Counted from the first letter of the stretch, positions 7,745 through 17,205 are shown. The stretch: DNA of 52,100 nucleotides from Flavobacteriales bacterium UBA7325 (GCA_002471375.1 DKPV01000096.1:1-52100), one strand, 5' to 3'. A program made the numbers and translations. The notes: generated by a model from the letters alone, not told the origin.

Positions 7745-9754
7745 ATGGATAGAAATACCATTGTAGGATTAGTTCTAATCGGAGCAATCCTTACAGCATT
7801 TGCGATTTTCAATAAGCCTTCAGAAGAAGAGATTGAAAGAGAGCGCGCGAAGATTGAAAAAGCGGAAGCTAAAGCTCAAGCGGAGAAAGACAAAAAAGCG
7901 AAAGCAGCAAAGGAAAAAAAAGACAATGTATCTACAGACAAGGATACATTAAATGTTGCCGTTGTTAATTGGGCTCCTGTTCTAGATGAGAACGGAGTTC
8001 AGCTTGGAGATTCAACAGAAGGGTTTCAGTACACTGACTCTATTTCGGGCGTTGACACTTTAATGTCTGTTGCGTTTAAAGAAGATAATCCAGTAAAGAA
8101 AAAGGAGGTTGTTGGAGAGATTATCCAATTGCAGACGAATCGATTAATTATTGATTTTGACACGAAAGGTGGACAGATTGCTGGAGTTAGACTTAAAGAG
8201 TTTGAATCCTTTGACGAATTCGTGAAAAACGACAAAAAGGACAATCCTCTTGTACTCTTCGAGCGTGGTGATGCATCTCAGGGACTTAGTTTCCCAATGG
8301 GCGAAAATCTAGTAAAAACTTCTAAGGAACTTTTCACTGTAAAATCTCAAACACAAAACAAGATTGTTTTTGAATTGCAACAAGGTGACAAAGGAAGCAT
8401 TGAATTCATTTATACAATGCGTGACAACGCATACGACATTGATTTCGATATAAACGTTCGTGGTCTGCAAGGAAAAGTTGCCCCGAAAAACGTTGTGTTT
8501 AATTGGGACGTTGCTTACAGGCTTACTGAAAGGTTATTAAGCGAACAAAGACGTGTGTCTACTGTTTGTTACAATTATGATGAAGAAGGTTTTTCTTACC
8601 TAAGTGAAATGGCTTCTGATGATGAAAAAGCAGAAGATGATGTCGAATGGGTTTGCTTCAAACAAAGCTACTTCTCTTCATTTTTAAGACCAGAGAAACC
8701 ATTTGCTAAATCTGGATCATCATTTAAAGTAAGAACATATGATGAGGGAACTGAAAAGGATTCTACACACTTGAAGGATTTCTCAACAGTATTGAATCTT
8801 GATTTAAATAATGTTGAGAATGCAACAGTAAGCATGAATTGGTTCTTTGGACCGAATGATTACGATGTCTTGACATCATATGATCAGGATTATGATCAGG
8901 TATTGAATTATGGATGGGGTATTTTTAGATGGATCAACCTTTATGCTGTTCAACCAATGTTTAAACTACTCGGTTCGACTGGAATGAGTATTGGTATATG
9001 CATCTTAATTCTAACAATCCTAATTAAAGGTATGTTAATGCCGATTCAATGGAAAATGTATACTTCATCTGCCAAGATGCGTATCCTTAAACCTGAAATT
9101 GAGGAGATTACAGCTAAGTATCCGGACAAGGCGGATGCTATGAAAAAGCAAATGGAAACAATGGCCTTGTATCGAGAGTCCGGCGCTAGCCCTATGGCTG
9201 GTTGTGTACCAATGTTGATTCAAATGCCGATTCTACTTGCAGTCTTCCGTTTCTTCCCATCAACATTTGATTTGAGACAACAATCATTTTTATGGGCTGA
9301 GGATTTATCATCTTATGATTCAATCGCAACATTACCTGTGAACATCCCGGTATATGGTGATCACATTAGTTTGTTTACTCTGTTAATGGCAGTCACTACG
9401 TTAGTCTACACACATATCAACAGTAGCAACATGCAGTCACAGCAGACGCCAGGTATGCCGAATATGAAAATCATCATGTACTTCTTCCCTATTATGATGA
9501 TCTTCTTCTTCAATAATTATTCTTCTGGATTGAGTTATTATTACTTCATCTCAACATTAACATCGATCGCAATCATGTTGATGATTAAGAAGTTCTTTGT
9601 TGATGAAGACAAAATCAAAGCGAAAATGGCTGAGCGTAAAGCAGCTGCTGCTTCAGGTGGTGGTGGAAAGAAAAGCGGGAAGTCTAAATTCCAACAGCGT
9701 TTAGAGAAAATGCAACAGGCTCAACAAGAGCAGATAAAGAATAGAAAGAAATAA
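7745..9754 (+). CDS. yidC: Membrane protein insertase YidC
   Basis: The 669-residue protein begins with a membrane anchor (NTIVGLVLIGAILTAFAIF), followed by an Ala/Lys-rich linker and a large periplasmic beta domain (about residues 90-370), as in Gram-negative YidC. The C-terminal 60KD_IMP insertase domain starts near GWGIFRWINLYAVQPMFKLL, with a charged cytosolic loop (SSAKMRILKPEIEEITAKY) and conserved GCVPMLIQMPILLAVFRFFP and further helices up to about residue 630. The tail is Lys/Gln rich, as often seen in Bacteroidota. The protein inserts and folds inner-membrane proteins with or without SecYEG. It lies after pyrG and ends at a likely intrinsic terminator. Confidence 0.98.
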   Translation: MDRNTIVGLVLIGAILTAFAIFNKPSEEEIERERAKIEKAEAKAQAEKDKKAKAAKEKKDNVSTDKDTLNVAVVNWAPVLDENGVQLGDSTEGFQYTDSISGVDTLMSVAFKEDNPVKKKEVVGEIIQLQTNRLIIDFDTKGGQIAGVRLKEFESFDEFVKNDKKDNPLVLFERGDASQGLSFPMGENLVKTSKELFTVKSQTQNKIVFELQQGDKGSIEFIYTMRDNAYDIDFDINVRGLQGKVAPKNVVFNWDVAYRLTERLLSEQRRVSTVCYNYDEEGFSYLSEMASDDEKAEDDVEWVCFKQSYFSSFLRPEKPFAKSGSSFKVRTYDEGTEKDSTHLKDFSTVLNLDLNNVENATVSMNWFFGPNDYDVLTSYDQDYDQVLNYGWGIFRWINLYAVQPMFKLLGSTGMSIGICILILTILIKGMLMPIQWKMYTSSAKMRILKPEIEEITAKYPDKADAMKKQMETMALYRESGASPMAGCVPMLIQMPILLAVFRFFPSTFDLRQQSFLWAEDLSSYDSIATLPVNIPVYGDHISLFTLLMAVTTLVYTHINSSNMQSQQTPGMPNMKIIMYFFPIMMIFFFNNYSSGLSYYYFISTLTSIAIMLMIKKFFVDEDKIKAKMAERKAAAASGGGGKKSGKSKFQQRLEKMQQAQQEQIKNRKK

Positions 9755-9776
9755 TCTTTCAAATTGACTTCAAATT

Positions 9777-9806
9777 ATCCCTGCTCATTCATGAGTGGGG
9801 ATTTTT
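9777..9806 (+). terminator. Intrinsic terminator after yidC
   Basis: A stem of 12 pairs (ATCCCTGCTCAT against ATGAGTGGGGAT, with two G-T pairs) and a two-base loop is followed by TTTTT at 9802-9806. It lies 22 bases after the yidC stop codon. Confidence 0.75.
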
Positions 9807-9920
9807 GTACCCCGTTATATCGTTAGAACTAGCAGTATAATAAATAGATTGAAAATAGTCTAGAAGAAAAATTGTCACCTCTACTAAATCTATATATTTA
9901 CGTATCAAATCCGAAGTGAT

Positions 9921-10991
9921 ATGAAAAACACAGTGATAACAGGATCGGGATCTTTCATTCCCGAGGTAGAAGTTGAAAACAATCAGTTTATCGAGAATCC
10001 ATTCTGTATGAATGATGGGAGCCAAATTCAGAATAACAATCAAGAAGTAATTGAGAAATTTCAAGAAATAACAGGGATTCAAGCGCGTCGTTATGTCAAT
10101 GATAATCAGTCATGCTCAAATATTGCGACAATTTCAGCGCAGCGAGCTATTGAAAGTGCAGGAATTGACCCTGAGGAGTTAGACATGATAATCGTCGCTC
10201 ATAATTTCGGAGATGTCATCAAAGGGTCTAATCAAACCGATATTGTTCCAAGTATTGCTTCTCGAGTGAAGCACGATTTAAAAATAGAAAATCAATTCTG
10301 CATACCATACGATATCATATTTGGTTGTCCTGGATGGATCCAAGGTTTGATTCAAGCGCACATCCATATCCAAGCAGGAGAAGCTAAGAAGTGTCTGGTG
10401 ATAGGCTCTGAGGTGCTATCACGCGTTGTTGATCCATTTGATAGAGACACGATGATCTTCGCAGATGGATCGGGAGCTGTAGTTCTTGAAGGGAAAGAAG
10501 AAACAGAGAAACGAGGAATTTTATCATACGCTGCAGTATCACACACTTTGAATGAGAAAGACTTCCTTTATGTTGGCGAGAGCTTCAATAAATTTGGTAC
10601 AGACGCGACGAAATTTATCAAGATGAATGGGCACAAGATTTATTCTTACGCATTGAACGAAGTGCCGAAAGCAATGAAATACTGTCTTGACAAGATCAAT
10701 TTGCCACTTGAGCACATTAATAAGATTCTTATTCACCAGGCGAACGAAAAGATGGATATCGCTATTGTTAAAAGACTTTACCGTGCATTCGGTATTAAAA
10801 AAGTCCCTGAAAACATAATGCCCATGATTATTGAGAGACTTGGAAACAGCTCTGTTGCAACTGTCCCAACTTTGTACGATATGATAAAAAAGGGATTACT
10901 CCCAAAGCACCAAATTAATGATGGAGATAAATTTGTTTTAGCGTCCGTTGGTGCAGGAATGAATATCAACTGCATAGCCTACCAAGCGTAA
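9921..10991 (+). CDS. 3-oxoacyl-ACP synthase III family ketosynthase
   Basis: The 356-residue protein has the FabH/KAS III fold, with the catalytic triad visible as C136 (FGCPGW), H272 (IHQAN) and N309 (RLGNSSVATVPTLYD). The glycine-rich end (LASVGAGMNINCIAY) also fits. KAS III enzymes condense an acyl-CoA with malonyl-ACP to start fatty acid synthesis, but the family also includes enzymes for other acyl condensations, and Bacteroidota usually have several. It is not in a fab operon here, so a housekeeping FabH role is uncertain. It converges with proC across a 13-base gap. The -7-like TATATTTA sits near 9895. Confidence 0.88.
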   Translation: MKNTVITGSGSFIPEVEVENNQFIENPFCMNDGSQIQNNNQEVIEKFQEITGIQARRYVNDNQSCSNIATISAQRAIESAGIDPEELDMIIVAHNFGDVIKGSNQTDIVPSIASRVKHDLKIENQFCIPYDIIFGCPGWIQGLIQAHIHIQAGEAKKCLVIGSEVLSRVVDPFDRDTMIFADGSGAVVLEGKEETEKRGILSYAAVSHTLNEKDFLYVGESFNKFGTDATKFIKMNGHKIYSYALNEVPKAMKYCLDKINLPLEHINKILIHQANEKMDIAIVKRLYRAFGIKKVPENIMPMIIERLGNSSVATVPTLYDMIKKGLLPKHQINDGDKFVLASVGAGMNINCIAYQA

Positions 10992-11004
10992 GTTTGGAGA
11001 TAAA

Positions 11005-11793
11005 CTATTTGTTTTCGATGCGCTCGAAAGAGGTTACAATTCCTTTTATGAGCGCGCTTGAAAATCCAGCATGCTCCATTTCATTCAACCCAACAATAGT
11101 GCACCCTCTAGGGGTTGTTACTTTATCAATTTCAGCTTCTGGATGAGAATTGTTTTGAATAATTAATTCAGAAGCACCCTTCATAGTTTGACTCACAATT
11201 TTCGTTGCTGTGGAGGCATCGAAGCCTACCTCTATCCCACCCTGAATCATAGCACGCATAAACCTTAGAACATACGCAACTCCACATGCTCCAAGAATGG
11301 TTGCCGACTCCATTAAGTTCTCCTCGATGAATACTACTTCTCCCAGAGATTCAAAAAGCTGGCTAACATTATCCTTTCTGTTCAAACTGTCCGTACTTGA
11401 AGCAATTGCTGTAATTGACTCATTCACAGATGTTGCAGTATTAGGCATGGCACGGTAAACCCCAGTATTCTCAGGTAGGACTTCGCTAATCTCTGAAATT
11501 AGTATTCCCGTTGCAACGGAGATCACAGTATGTTTAGAAGGGTCAATTAAATTCGAATGCTCTTTGAGGAAATTTAAGATAGTATATGGCTTCAAAGCAA
11601 GAATGATGATCTCTGATTCTTGTAACAATAGTGCATTATTATCCGTGAATGTTCCCTTCTTAAAAAGATCTGCCGGTACATTAGTAAGATCCCTCTTGCT
11701 TGCATATATCTGACAATCAGGATATATTTCGTGAATTCCTTCAAGTATCGATGCTCCTAAGTTACCACATCCTACTATTCCGATCTTCTTCAT
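11005..11793 (-). CDS. proC: Pyrroline-5-carboxylate reductase
   Basis: The 262-residue protein opens with a Rossmann motif, KIGIVGCGNLGASILEG, for NAD(P)H binding. The signature MPNTATSVNESITAIAS and the C-terminal dimerization segment (VTTPRGCTIVGLNEMEHAGF) match ProC. It reduces 1-pyrroline-5-carboxylate to proline in the cytosol. Length is typical. It is a single gene on this strand and reads from a promoter with TAGTTTTG at 11817-11810. Confidence 0.96.
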   Translation of the reverse strand: MKKIGIVGCGNLGASILEGIHEIYPDCQIYASKRDLTNVPADLFKKGTFTDNNALLLQESEIIILALKPYTILNFLKEHSNLIDPSKHTVISVATGILISEISEVLPENTGVYRAMPNTATSVNESITAIASSTDSLNRKDNVSQLFESLGEVVFIEENLMESATILGACGVAYVLRFMRAMIQGGIEVGFDASTATKIVSQTMKGASELIIQNNSHPEAEIDKVTTPRGCTIVGLNEMEHAGFSSALIKGIVTSFERIENK

Positions 11794-11809
11794 GAGATTA
11801 AGTTTTGTG

Positions 11810-11839
11810 CAAAACTAATTACTTGTTAGACCTAAGCAA
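11810..11839 (-). promoter_or_regulatory. Promoter of proC
   Basis: On the minus strand TAGTTTTG (11817-11810) matches TAnnTTTG, and TTG at 11839-11837 provides a -33 element with a 19-base spacer. The proC ATG lies 16 bases downstream. Confidence 0.55.
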
Positions 11840-11881
11840 CAAGAGATTCAGTGAATTATTTGCTATTTTAGTGCTTCGAAA

Positions 11882-12385
11882 ATGAAATACTCTCTCTTTA
11901 TATTGTTTTGTGCCATTCAGTCTTTGGCATTTAGTCACGATTATTTTTTTGCGTTTGCGGAAGTTGAGTATGACGATATGTCTCAACAATTTGAATCTAC
12001 AATCGTAATCTCATCGCATGATCTTGAGTTAATATTGAAAGAGAAGGAACTTTCTATTGATAGTCTTTCAGCGATGAATGAAGATTCAAAACTCTTTGAT
12101 GAGCTAGAGCGACTACTCAATAAGCATTTCCAAATATCAAGTAAGAATAGTACTGCGGAGTTTAGGCTTCTGGGCGGTGAATTACTTCTCAACGGCATGG
12201 TTCAATTATACACCATCTCGGAACCTATTGAAATCAGCGGAGGGATTAGCGTTTTCTTCGACTTACTAATGCCTAGATTTTCAGAACAACAAAATAAGAT
12301 CACCATCTACTGCAGAGGGAAATCATATACTGCAACATTTATGCAGACAACCAAAACAAATGAAATACGCTTTGAATACAACTAA
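11882..12385 (+). CDS. DUF6702 family exported protein
   Basis: The 167-residue protein has a signal peptide (MKYSLFILFCAIQSLAFS) followed by HDYFFAFAEVEYDDMSQQFESTIVISSHDLE, the pattern I associate with DUF6702 of Bacteroidota. The family is uncharacterised. It lies directly upstream of an M1-type peptidase gene, a pairing I recall as recurrent in this phylum, which suggests a joint role in the periplasm. Only four bases separate its stop from the peptidase start. A -7-like TATTTTAG near 11863-11870 differs from consensus at one base. Confidence 0.8.
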   Translation: MKYSLFILFCAIQSLAFSHDYFFAFAEVEYDDMSQQFESTIVISSHDLELILKEKELSIDSLSAMNEDSKLFDELERLLNKHFQISSKNSTAEFRLLGGELLLNGMVQLYTISEPIEISGGISVFFDLLMPRFSEQQNKITIYCRGKSYTATFMQTTKTNEIRFEYN

Positions 12386-12389
12386 GAAT

Positions 12390-14681
12390 ATGAAAAAAAT
12401 ACTTCTTTTTGCTTTAATAGCTCCAATATCAGCATTCTCACAGAACAAGTTTGCGCAATTGGATCAGCAACTTCCTACTCCGAACGAATACAGGAATGCT
12501 GCAGGCGCACCTGGACATAATTATTATCAGCAACAAGCAGATTATAAGATCGAGGTTCGTTTAGATGATCAGCAACAGAAAATTGAAGGTGAGGAAACGA
12601 TAACCTACACAAATAATTCTCCAGATAAGCTTGAATACTTGTGGATACAGTTAGATCAAAACATGCGAGCAGCTGACTCTGATTCTAAACTGATTTCTAT
12701 CGAAAAGATGGAGGATTTCCGTTCTATCGGTGACATCAGTAAAAAGATGTTCGAATTCGATGGTGGTTTTAAAATTCAAGAAGTTACAACTACTTCGGGT
12801 CGCAAAATGAGCTATGCCATCAATAAAACAATGATGCGTATCAATTTAGAAAAGCCTCTATCTGCAGGATCTAGTATCTCATTCAATATCAAATGGTGGT
12901 ATAACATCAACGATAGAATGAAAATTGGTGGAAGATCTGGATATGAGCATTTCGAAGAGAACGATAACTACCTGTATACAATCGCTCAATGGTTCCCACG
13001 TATGTGTGTTTACAATGATGTTGATGGTTGGCAGAACAAGCAATTTTTGGGCCGAGGTGAGTTTACGCTTCCTTTCGGTGATTACGAAGTATCAATCACA
13101 GTACCTTCAGATCACATTGTTGGATCAACTGGTGAGCTTCAAAATGCAAACAATGTTCTTTCAAGCGAGCAAAGAAGTCGAATGAAGAAAGCTATGAGTT
13201 CTGACACGCCAGTTCTTATAGTAACTCAGGAAGAAGCTGAAAAAGCTGAAAAGGTTAAAGAAAAAGGATTGAAAACTTGGATCTTCAAAGCAAAGAATGT
13301 TCGAGATTTTGCTTTTGCCTCTTCTAGAAAGTTTATGTGGGATGCGCAAGCAGTTAAGCTTCCGAACAAGACTGTTTTGGCTATGTCTTATTACCCAAAG
13401 GAAGGAAATCCATTATGGGAACGATACTCTACGAAACTTGTCGCTCATACGATTAGGACTTATTCAAAACACACAGTAGACTACCCTTATCCTGTAGCAA
13501 TTTCTGTTCATTCAAAATGGATTGGAATGGAATATCCGATGATCTGCTTCAACGGAGGTCGCCCTGAAGTAGACGGAACCTATTCTGAAAGAACGAAATA
13601 CGGAATGTGGGGTGTGATTATTCATGAAGTTGGACACAATTTCTTCCCTATGATCATCAATTCAGATGAACGACAATGGACATGGATGGACGAAGGCCTT
13701 AATACATTTGTGCAGTACTTGACAGAGCAAGAATGGGAACGAGGTTACCCGTCACGCAGAGGTCCTGCTCATATGATTGCAGATTATATGCGTGGTGACA
13801 AAGACTACATCTCTCCAATTATGACGAATTCGGAGTCGATTTGGCAGTTTGGAAACAATGCCTACGGTAAGCCAGCGACTGCTTTAAACATTCTTCGTGA
13901 AACAGTAATGGGGCGCGAGTTGTTTGACTATGCATTTAAAACGTACTGTGAACGATGGAAATTCAAACATCCGACACCGGCAGATTTCTTCAGAACGATG
14001 GAAGATGCTTCAGCTGTTGATTTAGATTGGTTCTGGAGATCTTGGTTCTTTACGACTGATCACGTAGACATGAGTTTGGATGAAGTAAATTGGTTCCAAT
14101 TGAACACAATGAATCCAGAAACGGAAAAGGCCAACGCTCGAGAAGAAAAGAATTCTGAAGATGTACATATCGGTATTACAAGAAACAAAGAATCGATTGA
14201 TGAAACTGTCAATGAAAGAGATGAAAATATCGATGATTTCTATGCAACTCGCGACTTATACAACGTTGATGCATTAGATCGTAAGGATTATGAGGACTTC
14301 AAAAAGAAGTTAAGTGATGAAGAACTTGCACTGTTAAACTCAGGGAAACACTTCTACGAGGTTCACTTTACAAACCACGGAGGAATTCCAATGCCTATTA
14401 TTCTTCAGTTCACATATATAGATGGATCAACCGAGGTTATCCGTATCCCTGCAGAGATCTGGAGACGTAGTGAAGAGAAAGTTTCTAAAGTCTTCATTCT
14501 TGATAAAGAAGTTGACGGAATTCGCATGGACCCTTTCTTGGAGACAGCAGATACAGACCTAAACAACAATGCATGGCCGGAGACACGTCAGCCAACACGT
14601 TTTGATCTATACAAGCAGAAAAGAACACGTGATAATCCGATGCAAAGAGATAAAAAAGTAAAAGCATTAGAGGGGCAATAG
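12390..14681 (+). CDS. M1 family metallopeptidase, exported
   Basis: I start at the ATG at 12390, where a signal peptide begins (MKKILLFALIAPISAFSQ); the longer frame from 12360 overlaps the preceding gene. The 763-residue protein has an N-terminal aminopeptidase-like beta domain (YKIEVRLDDQQQKIEGEETI) and a gluzincin zinc site HEVGH (residues 412-416), with the third ligand Glu in WTWMDEGLNTFVQ. It should be a periplasmic or surface zinc peptidase; substrate is unknown. The C-terminal 150 residues are charged and have a further beta domain. A strong hairpin follows at 14703-14739. Confidence 0.93.
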   Translation: MKKILLFALIAPISAFSQNKFAQLDQQLPTPNEYRNAAGAPGHNYYQQQADYKIEVRLDDQQQKIEGEETITYTNNSPDKLEYLWIQLDQNMRAADSDSKLISIEKMEDFRSIGDISKKMFEFDGGFKIQEVTTTSGRKMSYAINKTMMRINLEKPLSAGSSISFNIKWWYNINDRMKIGGRSGYEHFEENDNYLYTIAQWFPRMCVYNDVDGWQNKQFLGRGEFTLPFGDYEVSITVPSDHIVGSTGELQNANNVLSSEQRSRMKKAMSSDTPVLIVTQEEAEKAEKVKEKGLKTWIFKAKNVRDFAFASSRKFMWDAQAVKLPNKTVLAMSYYPKEGNPLWERYSTKLVAHTIRTYSKHTVDYPYPVAISVHSKWIGMEYPMICFNGGRPEVDGTYSERTKYGMWGVIIHEVGHNFFPMIINSDERQWTWMDEGLNTFVQYLTEQEWERGYPSRRGPAHMIADYMRGDKDYISPIMTNSESIWQFGNNAYGKPATALNILRETVMGRELFDYAFKTYCERWKFKHPTPADFFRTMEDASAVDLDWFWRSWFFTTDHVDMSLDEVNWFQLNTMNPETEKANAREEKNSEDVHIGITRNKESIDETVNERDENIDDFYATRDLYNVDALDRKDYEDFKKKLSDEELALLNSGKHFYEVHFTNHGGIPMPIILQFTYIDGSTEVIRIPAEIWRRSEEKVSKVFILDKEVDGIRMDPFLETADTDLNNNAWPETRQPTRFDLYKQKRTRDNPMQRDKKVKALEGQ

Positions 14682-14702
14682 AAAATTGAACTCAGCAACA
14701 AT

Positions 14703-14739
14703 AATAAAGGGTGATTGAATATTTCAATCACCCTTTATT
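14703..14739. terminator. Bidirectional intrinsic terminator between M1 peptidase and 14767 gene
   Basis: A perfect 17-base stem, AATAAAGGGTGATTGAA (14703-14719) against 14723-14739, has a TAT loop. T-rich sequence follows on the plus strand, and A-rich sequence precedes it, so it can serve both the peptidase gene and the converging gene at 14767-15510. Confidence 0.85.
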
Positions 14740-14766
14740 TATATATGTAACTTAAAGGTAAACTAA

Positions 14767-15510
14767 TTATTGACCACCAATACGGTCGAAGACGGTTGAC
14801 TTACCACCTTGGCTCTTCACATGTTTGTAATGGACAAATTTATCCTGAATGAATGTGATCAACTCCAATTCTGAAGCGGTCTTTAGGAATTGTTCATCCA
14901 TATTAAGGAAATAAATGAAGTCCTCAAATTGTTCATCAGATAACTCAATTACATCATAAGCGACGTACGTCCTAATTAAATCTTTCAGAATATTCACTTG
15001 GTTATCCTTATGTTCTTGCTCAGCAATCCATCTTTTTGTTCTTTCTTTCTTTGAGAATGCTTGATATAATGCTGTGATTGGGCTTTGAATCATTTCTATT
15101 CCGGTAACCATGCGTGTTTCACGTAACGCTAGAGCTTCACGCTCTGCTCTAATCTGCTCAAGCGACTTAAGCGGTCGCACCACTACTTGCTCAATTTCTT
15201 GCTCTTCACCTTCTATATATATGAGTTCACGAGATTGACAATTAGAATCGGCAACTACAACTACACTAGTAATTGGATATCCTGTAACGGATAAAGCAAT
15301 GGTGTCCCCATCATTAGCATAAACACTAAACTTTCCATTTGGCTGACCGAATACTCCTTGACCTGTAGACCGGTTAATAATCATCAAGTTGTAAAAATTC
15401 TTAGGTCGTAAGGTATCCTCAACCTTACCTGTGAATAATACTTGCTCACATTCCTGAGCATTCACAAATGAAAGTGATGCCACGGATAAAGTATAGAGTA
15501 CTGATTTCAT
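14767..15510 (-). CDS. Exported protein with carboxypeptidase-like regulatory domain
   Basis: The ATG at 15510 starts a signal peptide (MKSVLYTLSVASLSFVNAQ); the upstream in-frame starts add a non-signal stretch. After cleavage, residues about 25-90 (VLFTGKVEDTL ... GVFGQPNGKFSVYANDGDTIALSVTGY) look like the small beta-sandwich CarboxypepD_reg-like domain found in many Bacteroidota envelope proteins. The C-terminal two thirds are charged and helical (LKSLEQIRAEREALALRE, QFLKTASELELITFIQDKF), without recognised motifs. Function is unknown. It is divergent from mnmA across the GTTACA palindromes. Confidence 0.8.
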   Translation of the reverse strand: MKSVLYTLSVASLSFVNAQECEQVLFTGKVEDTLRPKNFYNLMIINRSTGQGVFGQPNGKFSVYANDGDTIALSVTGYPITSVVVVADSNCQSRELIYIEGEEQEIEQVVVRPLKSLEQIRAEREALALRETRMVTGIEMIQSPITALYQAFSKKERTKRWIAEQEHKDNQVNILKDLIRTYVAYDVIELSDEQFEDFIYFLNMDEQFLKTASELELITFIQDKFVHYKHVKSQGGKSTVFDRIGGQ

Positions 15511-15527
15511 CATTGGAAACGAATGTA

Positions 15528-15535
15528 CAAAAATA
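15528..15535 (-). promoter_or_regulatory. Possible -7 box of the 14767-15510 gene
   Basis: TATTTTTG on the minus strand (15535-15528) matches TAnnTTTG, 18 bases before the ATG. No good -33 TTG is at the usual distance. Confidence 0.35.
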
Positions 15536-15584
15536 GTTCCGCGATTCGCTTTGGCCTGGAGCAAACAAATGTTAATTCAAGCGA

Positions 15585-15631
15585 GTTACAAATGTAACAA
15601 TCAGCAATGACGCGTTTGTTACAATTGTAAT
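15585..15631. promoter_or_regulatory. Two palindromes GTTACA-N2-TGTAAC, candidate XRE operators upstream of mnmA
   Basis: GTTACAAATGTAAC occupies 15585-15598 and GTTACAATTGTAAT occupies 15618-15631, which includes the perfect palindrome TTACAATTGTAA. Their centres are 33 bases apart, about three helical turns. The same half-site occurs at the promoter of the XRE gene that converges on mnmA (17204-17250). The second site sits just upstream of the mnmA -33 element. Confidence 0.5.
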
Positions 15632-15638
15632 TAGTCTA

Positions 15639-15673
15639 TTTGATCAAAATCACACTAAATAGTAGTAGTTTTG
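15639..15673 (+). promoter_or_regulatory. Promoter of mnmA with a very short leader
   Basis: TAGTTTTG at 15666-15673 matches TAnnTTTG and TTTG at 15639-15642 is a candidate -33 element. Only four bases separate the -7 box from the ATG at 15678, so the transcript may be leaderless. Confidence 0.5.
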
Positions 15674-15677
15674 TAAT

Positions 15678-16856
15678 ATGAAACGTGTAGTAGTTGGATT
15701 ATCTGGGGGAGTAGACTCCAGTGTTGCGGCGCATCTCTTAATACAGCAGGGATACGAGGTAATTGGCATGTTCATGCGGAATTGGCATGATGAGTCAGTC
15801 ACGATATCCGATGATTGCCCATGGATTGATGATTCAAATGACGCGCTTCTAATAGCAGAACAACTCGGAATCCCCTTTCAGGTAATCGACTTGAGCGAAG
15901 AATACCGTGAAAAAATCGTCGACTACATGTTCGCAGAATACAAAGTAGGAAGAACACCTAACCCTGATGTATTATGCAATAGAGAAATTAAATTTGATGT
16001 ATTCTTAAAGGCGGCGATGGAAATTGGCGCAGACTACGTAGCAACGGGGCACTATTGCAGAAAGGTCGAGCACAACGATGGATCATTTGGATTACTTAGC
16101 GGAAAGGATCCAGGTAAGGATCAATCTTACTTCCTATGTCAGTTAAATCAAGAGCAACTATCCAAAGCCCTCTTCCCTATAGGTGAATTGTTAAAAAGTG
16201 AGGTTAGGGAGATTGCTAGAGAAATGGGGCTGCACACGGCGGACAAGAAAGATTCTCAAGGATTATGTTTTGTCGGCAAAATTAGTCTACCCCAGTTCTT
16301 ACAGCAGCAATTAGAACCTAAGAAAGGAGTCGTGATCGAGATACCCAAAGATCTTCAAGCGTTTGAAGACTACAATAACATCCCAGTTGATGCATCTAAC
16401 ATCAAGGAGCTGGCTAACCCCTTCTCCTATAAAGCAGATCAAGGAGTGAAGGTTGCAGAGCATCAGGGAGCTCATTACTACACGATAGGACAGCGGAAAG
16501 GCCTCCATATAGGTGGGCGACCGAAACCATCCTTTGTGATCGGCTTAGATGTCGATTCTAATTTAGTATATAGTGGTCAAACTGACGAGCATCATGGCCT
16601 GAACAGATGGGCATTAAGAATTGATAGGGATGATTTCCATTTCATTAGTAGTCGCTACAACCTTAACAAGCTGCATGAGCTGGAATGCGATTTAAGAATC
16701 AGATACCGCCAAAAACTACAAAGAGGTACTGTATACGTGAAGGATGACGCAGTGTACCTCCTATTCAAGGAAAAGCAGAGAGGTATCACTCCTGGCCAAT
16801 TTGCTGCAATTTATATTGGAGAAGAACTAGTTGCTTCTGGAATAATTAAGCACTAG
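15678..16856 (+). CDS. mnmA: tRNA-specific 2-thiouridylase MnmA
   Basis: The 392-residue protein has the PP-loop SGGVDSS at residues 9-15, the catalytic Cys C100 in RTPNPDVLCNREIKF and the second Cys C197 in DSQGLCFVGK. These form the transient persulfide and disulfide used to thiolate U34 of tRNA-Lys, -Glu and -Gln in the cytosol. The insertion after residue 40 (TISDDCPWIDDSNDALLIAE) is normal for Bacteroidota MnmA and explains the extra length. The start follows a TAGTTTTG promoter by four bases. The last 11 bases overlap the convergent XRE gene tail to tail. Confidence 0.97.
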   Translation: MKRVVVGLSGGVDSSVAAHLLIQQGYEVIGMFMRNWHDESVTISDDCPWIDDSNDALLIAEQLGIPFQVIDLSEEYREKIVDYMFAEYKVGRTPNPDVLCNREIKFDVFLKAAMEIGADYVATGHYCRKVEHNDGSFGLLSGKDPGKDQSYFLCQLNQEQLSKALFPIGELLKSEVREIAREMGLHTADKKDSQGLCFVGKISLPQFLQQQLEPKKGVVIEIPKDLQAFEDYNNIPVDASNIKELANPFSYKADQGVKVAEHQGAHYYTIGQRKGLHIGGRPKPSFVIGLDVDSNLVYSGQTDEHHGLNRWALRIDRDDFHFISSRYNLNKLHELECDLRIRYRQKLQRGTVYVKDDAVYLLFKEKQRGITPGQFAAIYIGEELVASGIIKH

Positions 16857-17205
16857 GCTTATAATTACTAAAAGTTCCGTCTTTATAGAAGACTACGATC
16901 CTATCTATTTCACGATCATTATCACTTTTGGATTCTGACCGTCTCACTTCCATTTGCGTATGTACTATACCTGGTTCAGGTTTCTCTTCAAACGATCCAT
17001 CCCGCTGTTCACCAGTAATTAACCATGATGCATTTACGTTTGGGAATGACGATATAACTTTCGATAAGAAATCAAGTCCTGGCTTATTTCTACCATTCAG
17101 GACATGACTTAAATTAGATCGCTTAATCCCAATTTGATCAGCGAACTCTGATGATGATAAATTATTTGCCTTGATGATTAACTTGACCCTGTCTTGAATT
17201 AACAT
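16846..17205 (-). CDS. XRE-family HTH transcriptional regulator
   Basis: The 119-residue protein has an N-terminal helix-turn-helix: LSSSEFADQIGIKRSNLSHVL within residues 1-60, followed by NASWLITGE, typical of Bacteroidota XRE regulators. The C-terminal half is charged, with a beta-like end (IDRIVVFYKDGTFSNY). No cofactor domain is visible. It converges on mnmA with an 11-base overlap. Its start codon and its -7 box each overlap a GTTACA half-site, so it likely represses itself; action at the mnmA upstream palindromes is an inference. Confidence 0.9.
   Translation of the reverse strand: MLIQDRVKLIIKANNLSSSEFADQIGIKRSNLSHVLNGRNKPGLDFLSKVISSFPNVNASWLITGEQRDGSFEEKPEPGIVHTQMEVRRSESKSDNDREIDRIVVFYKDGTFSNYKPSA

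Noticed and set aside
10992..11010. Hairpin AGTTT/AAACT between the KAS III and proC genes
   Set aside because: The stem has only five pairs and no T-run, so it cannot be supported as a terminator.
11983..12198. Minus-strand ORF of 71 codons inside the DUF6702 gene
   Set aside because: It is Ser- and Leu-rich, lies fully antisense to a gene with a clear signal peptide and neighbour pairing, and has no motif. It is a shadow frame.
15160..15180. Possible tRNA or small RNA gene in the Ser/Leu-rich stretch of the exported protein
   Set aside because: I found no cloverleaf or CCA-like end anywhere in the window, and this stretch is coding sequence.
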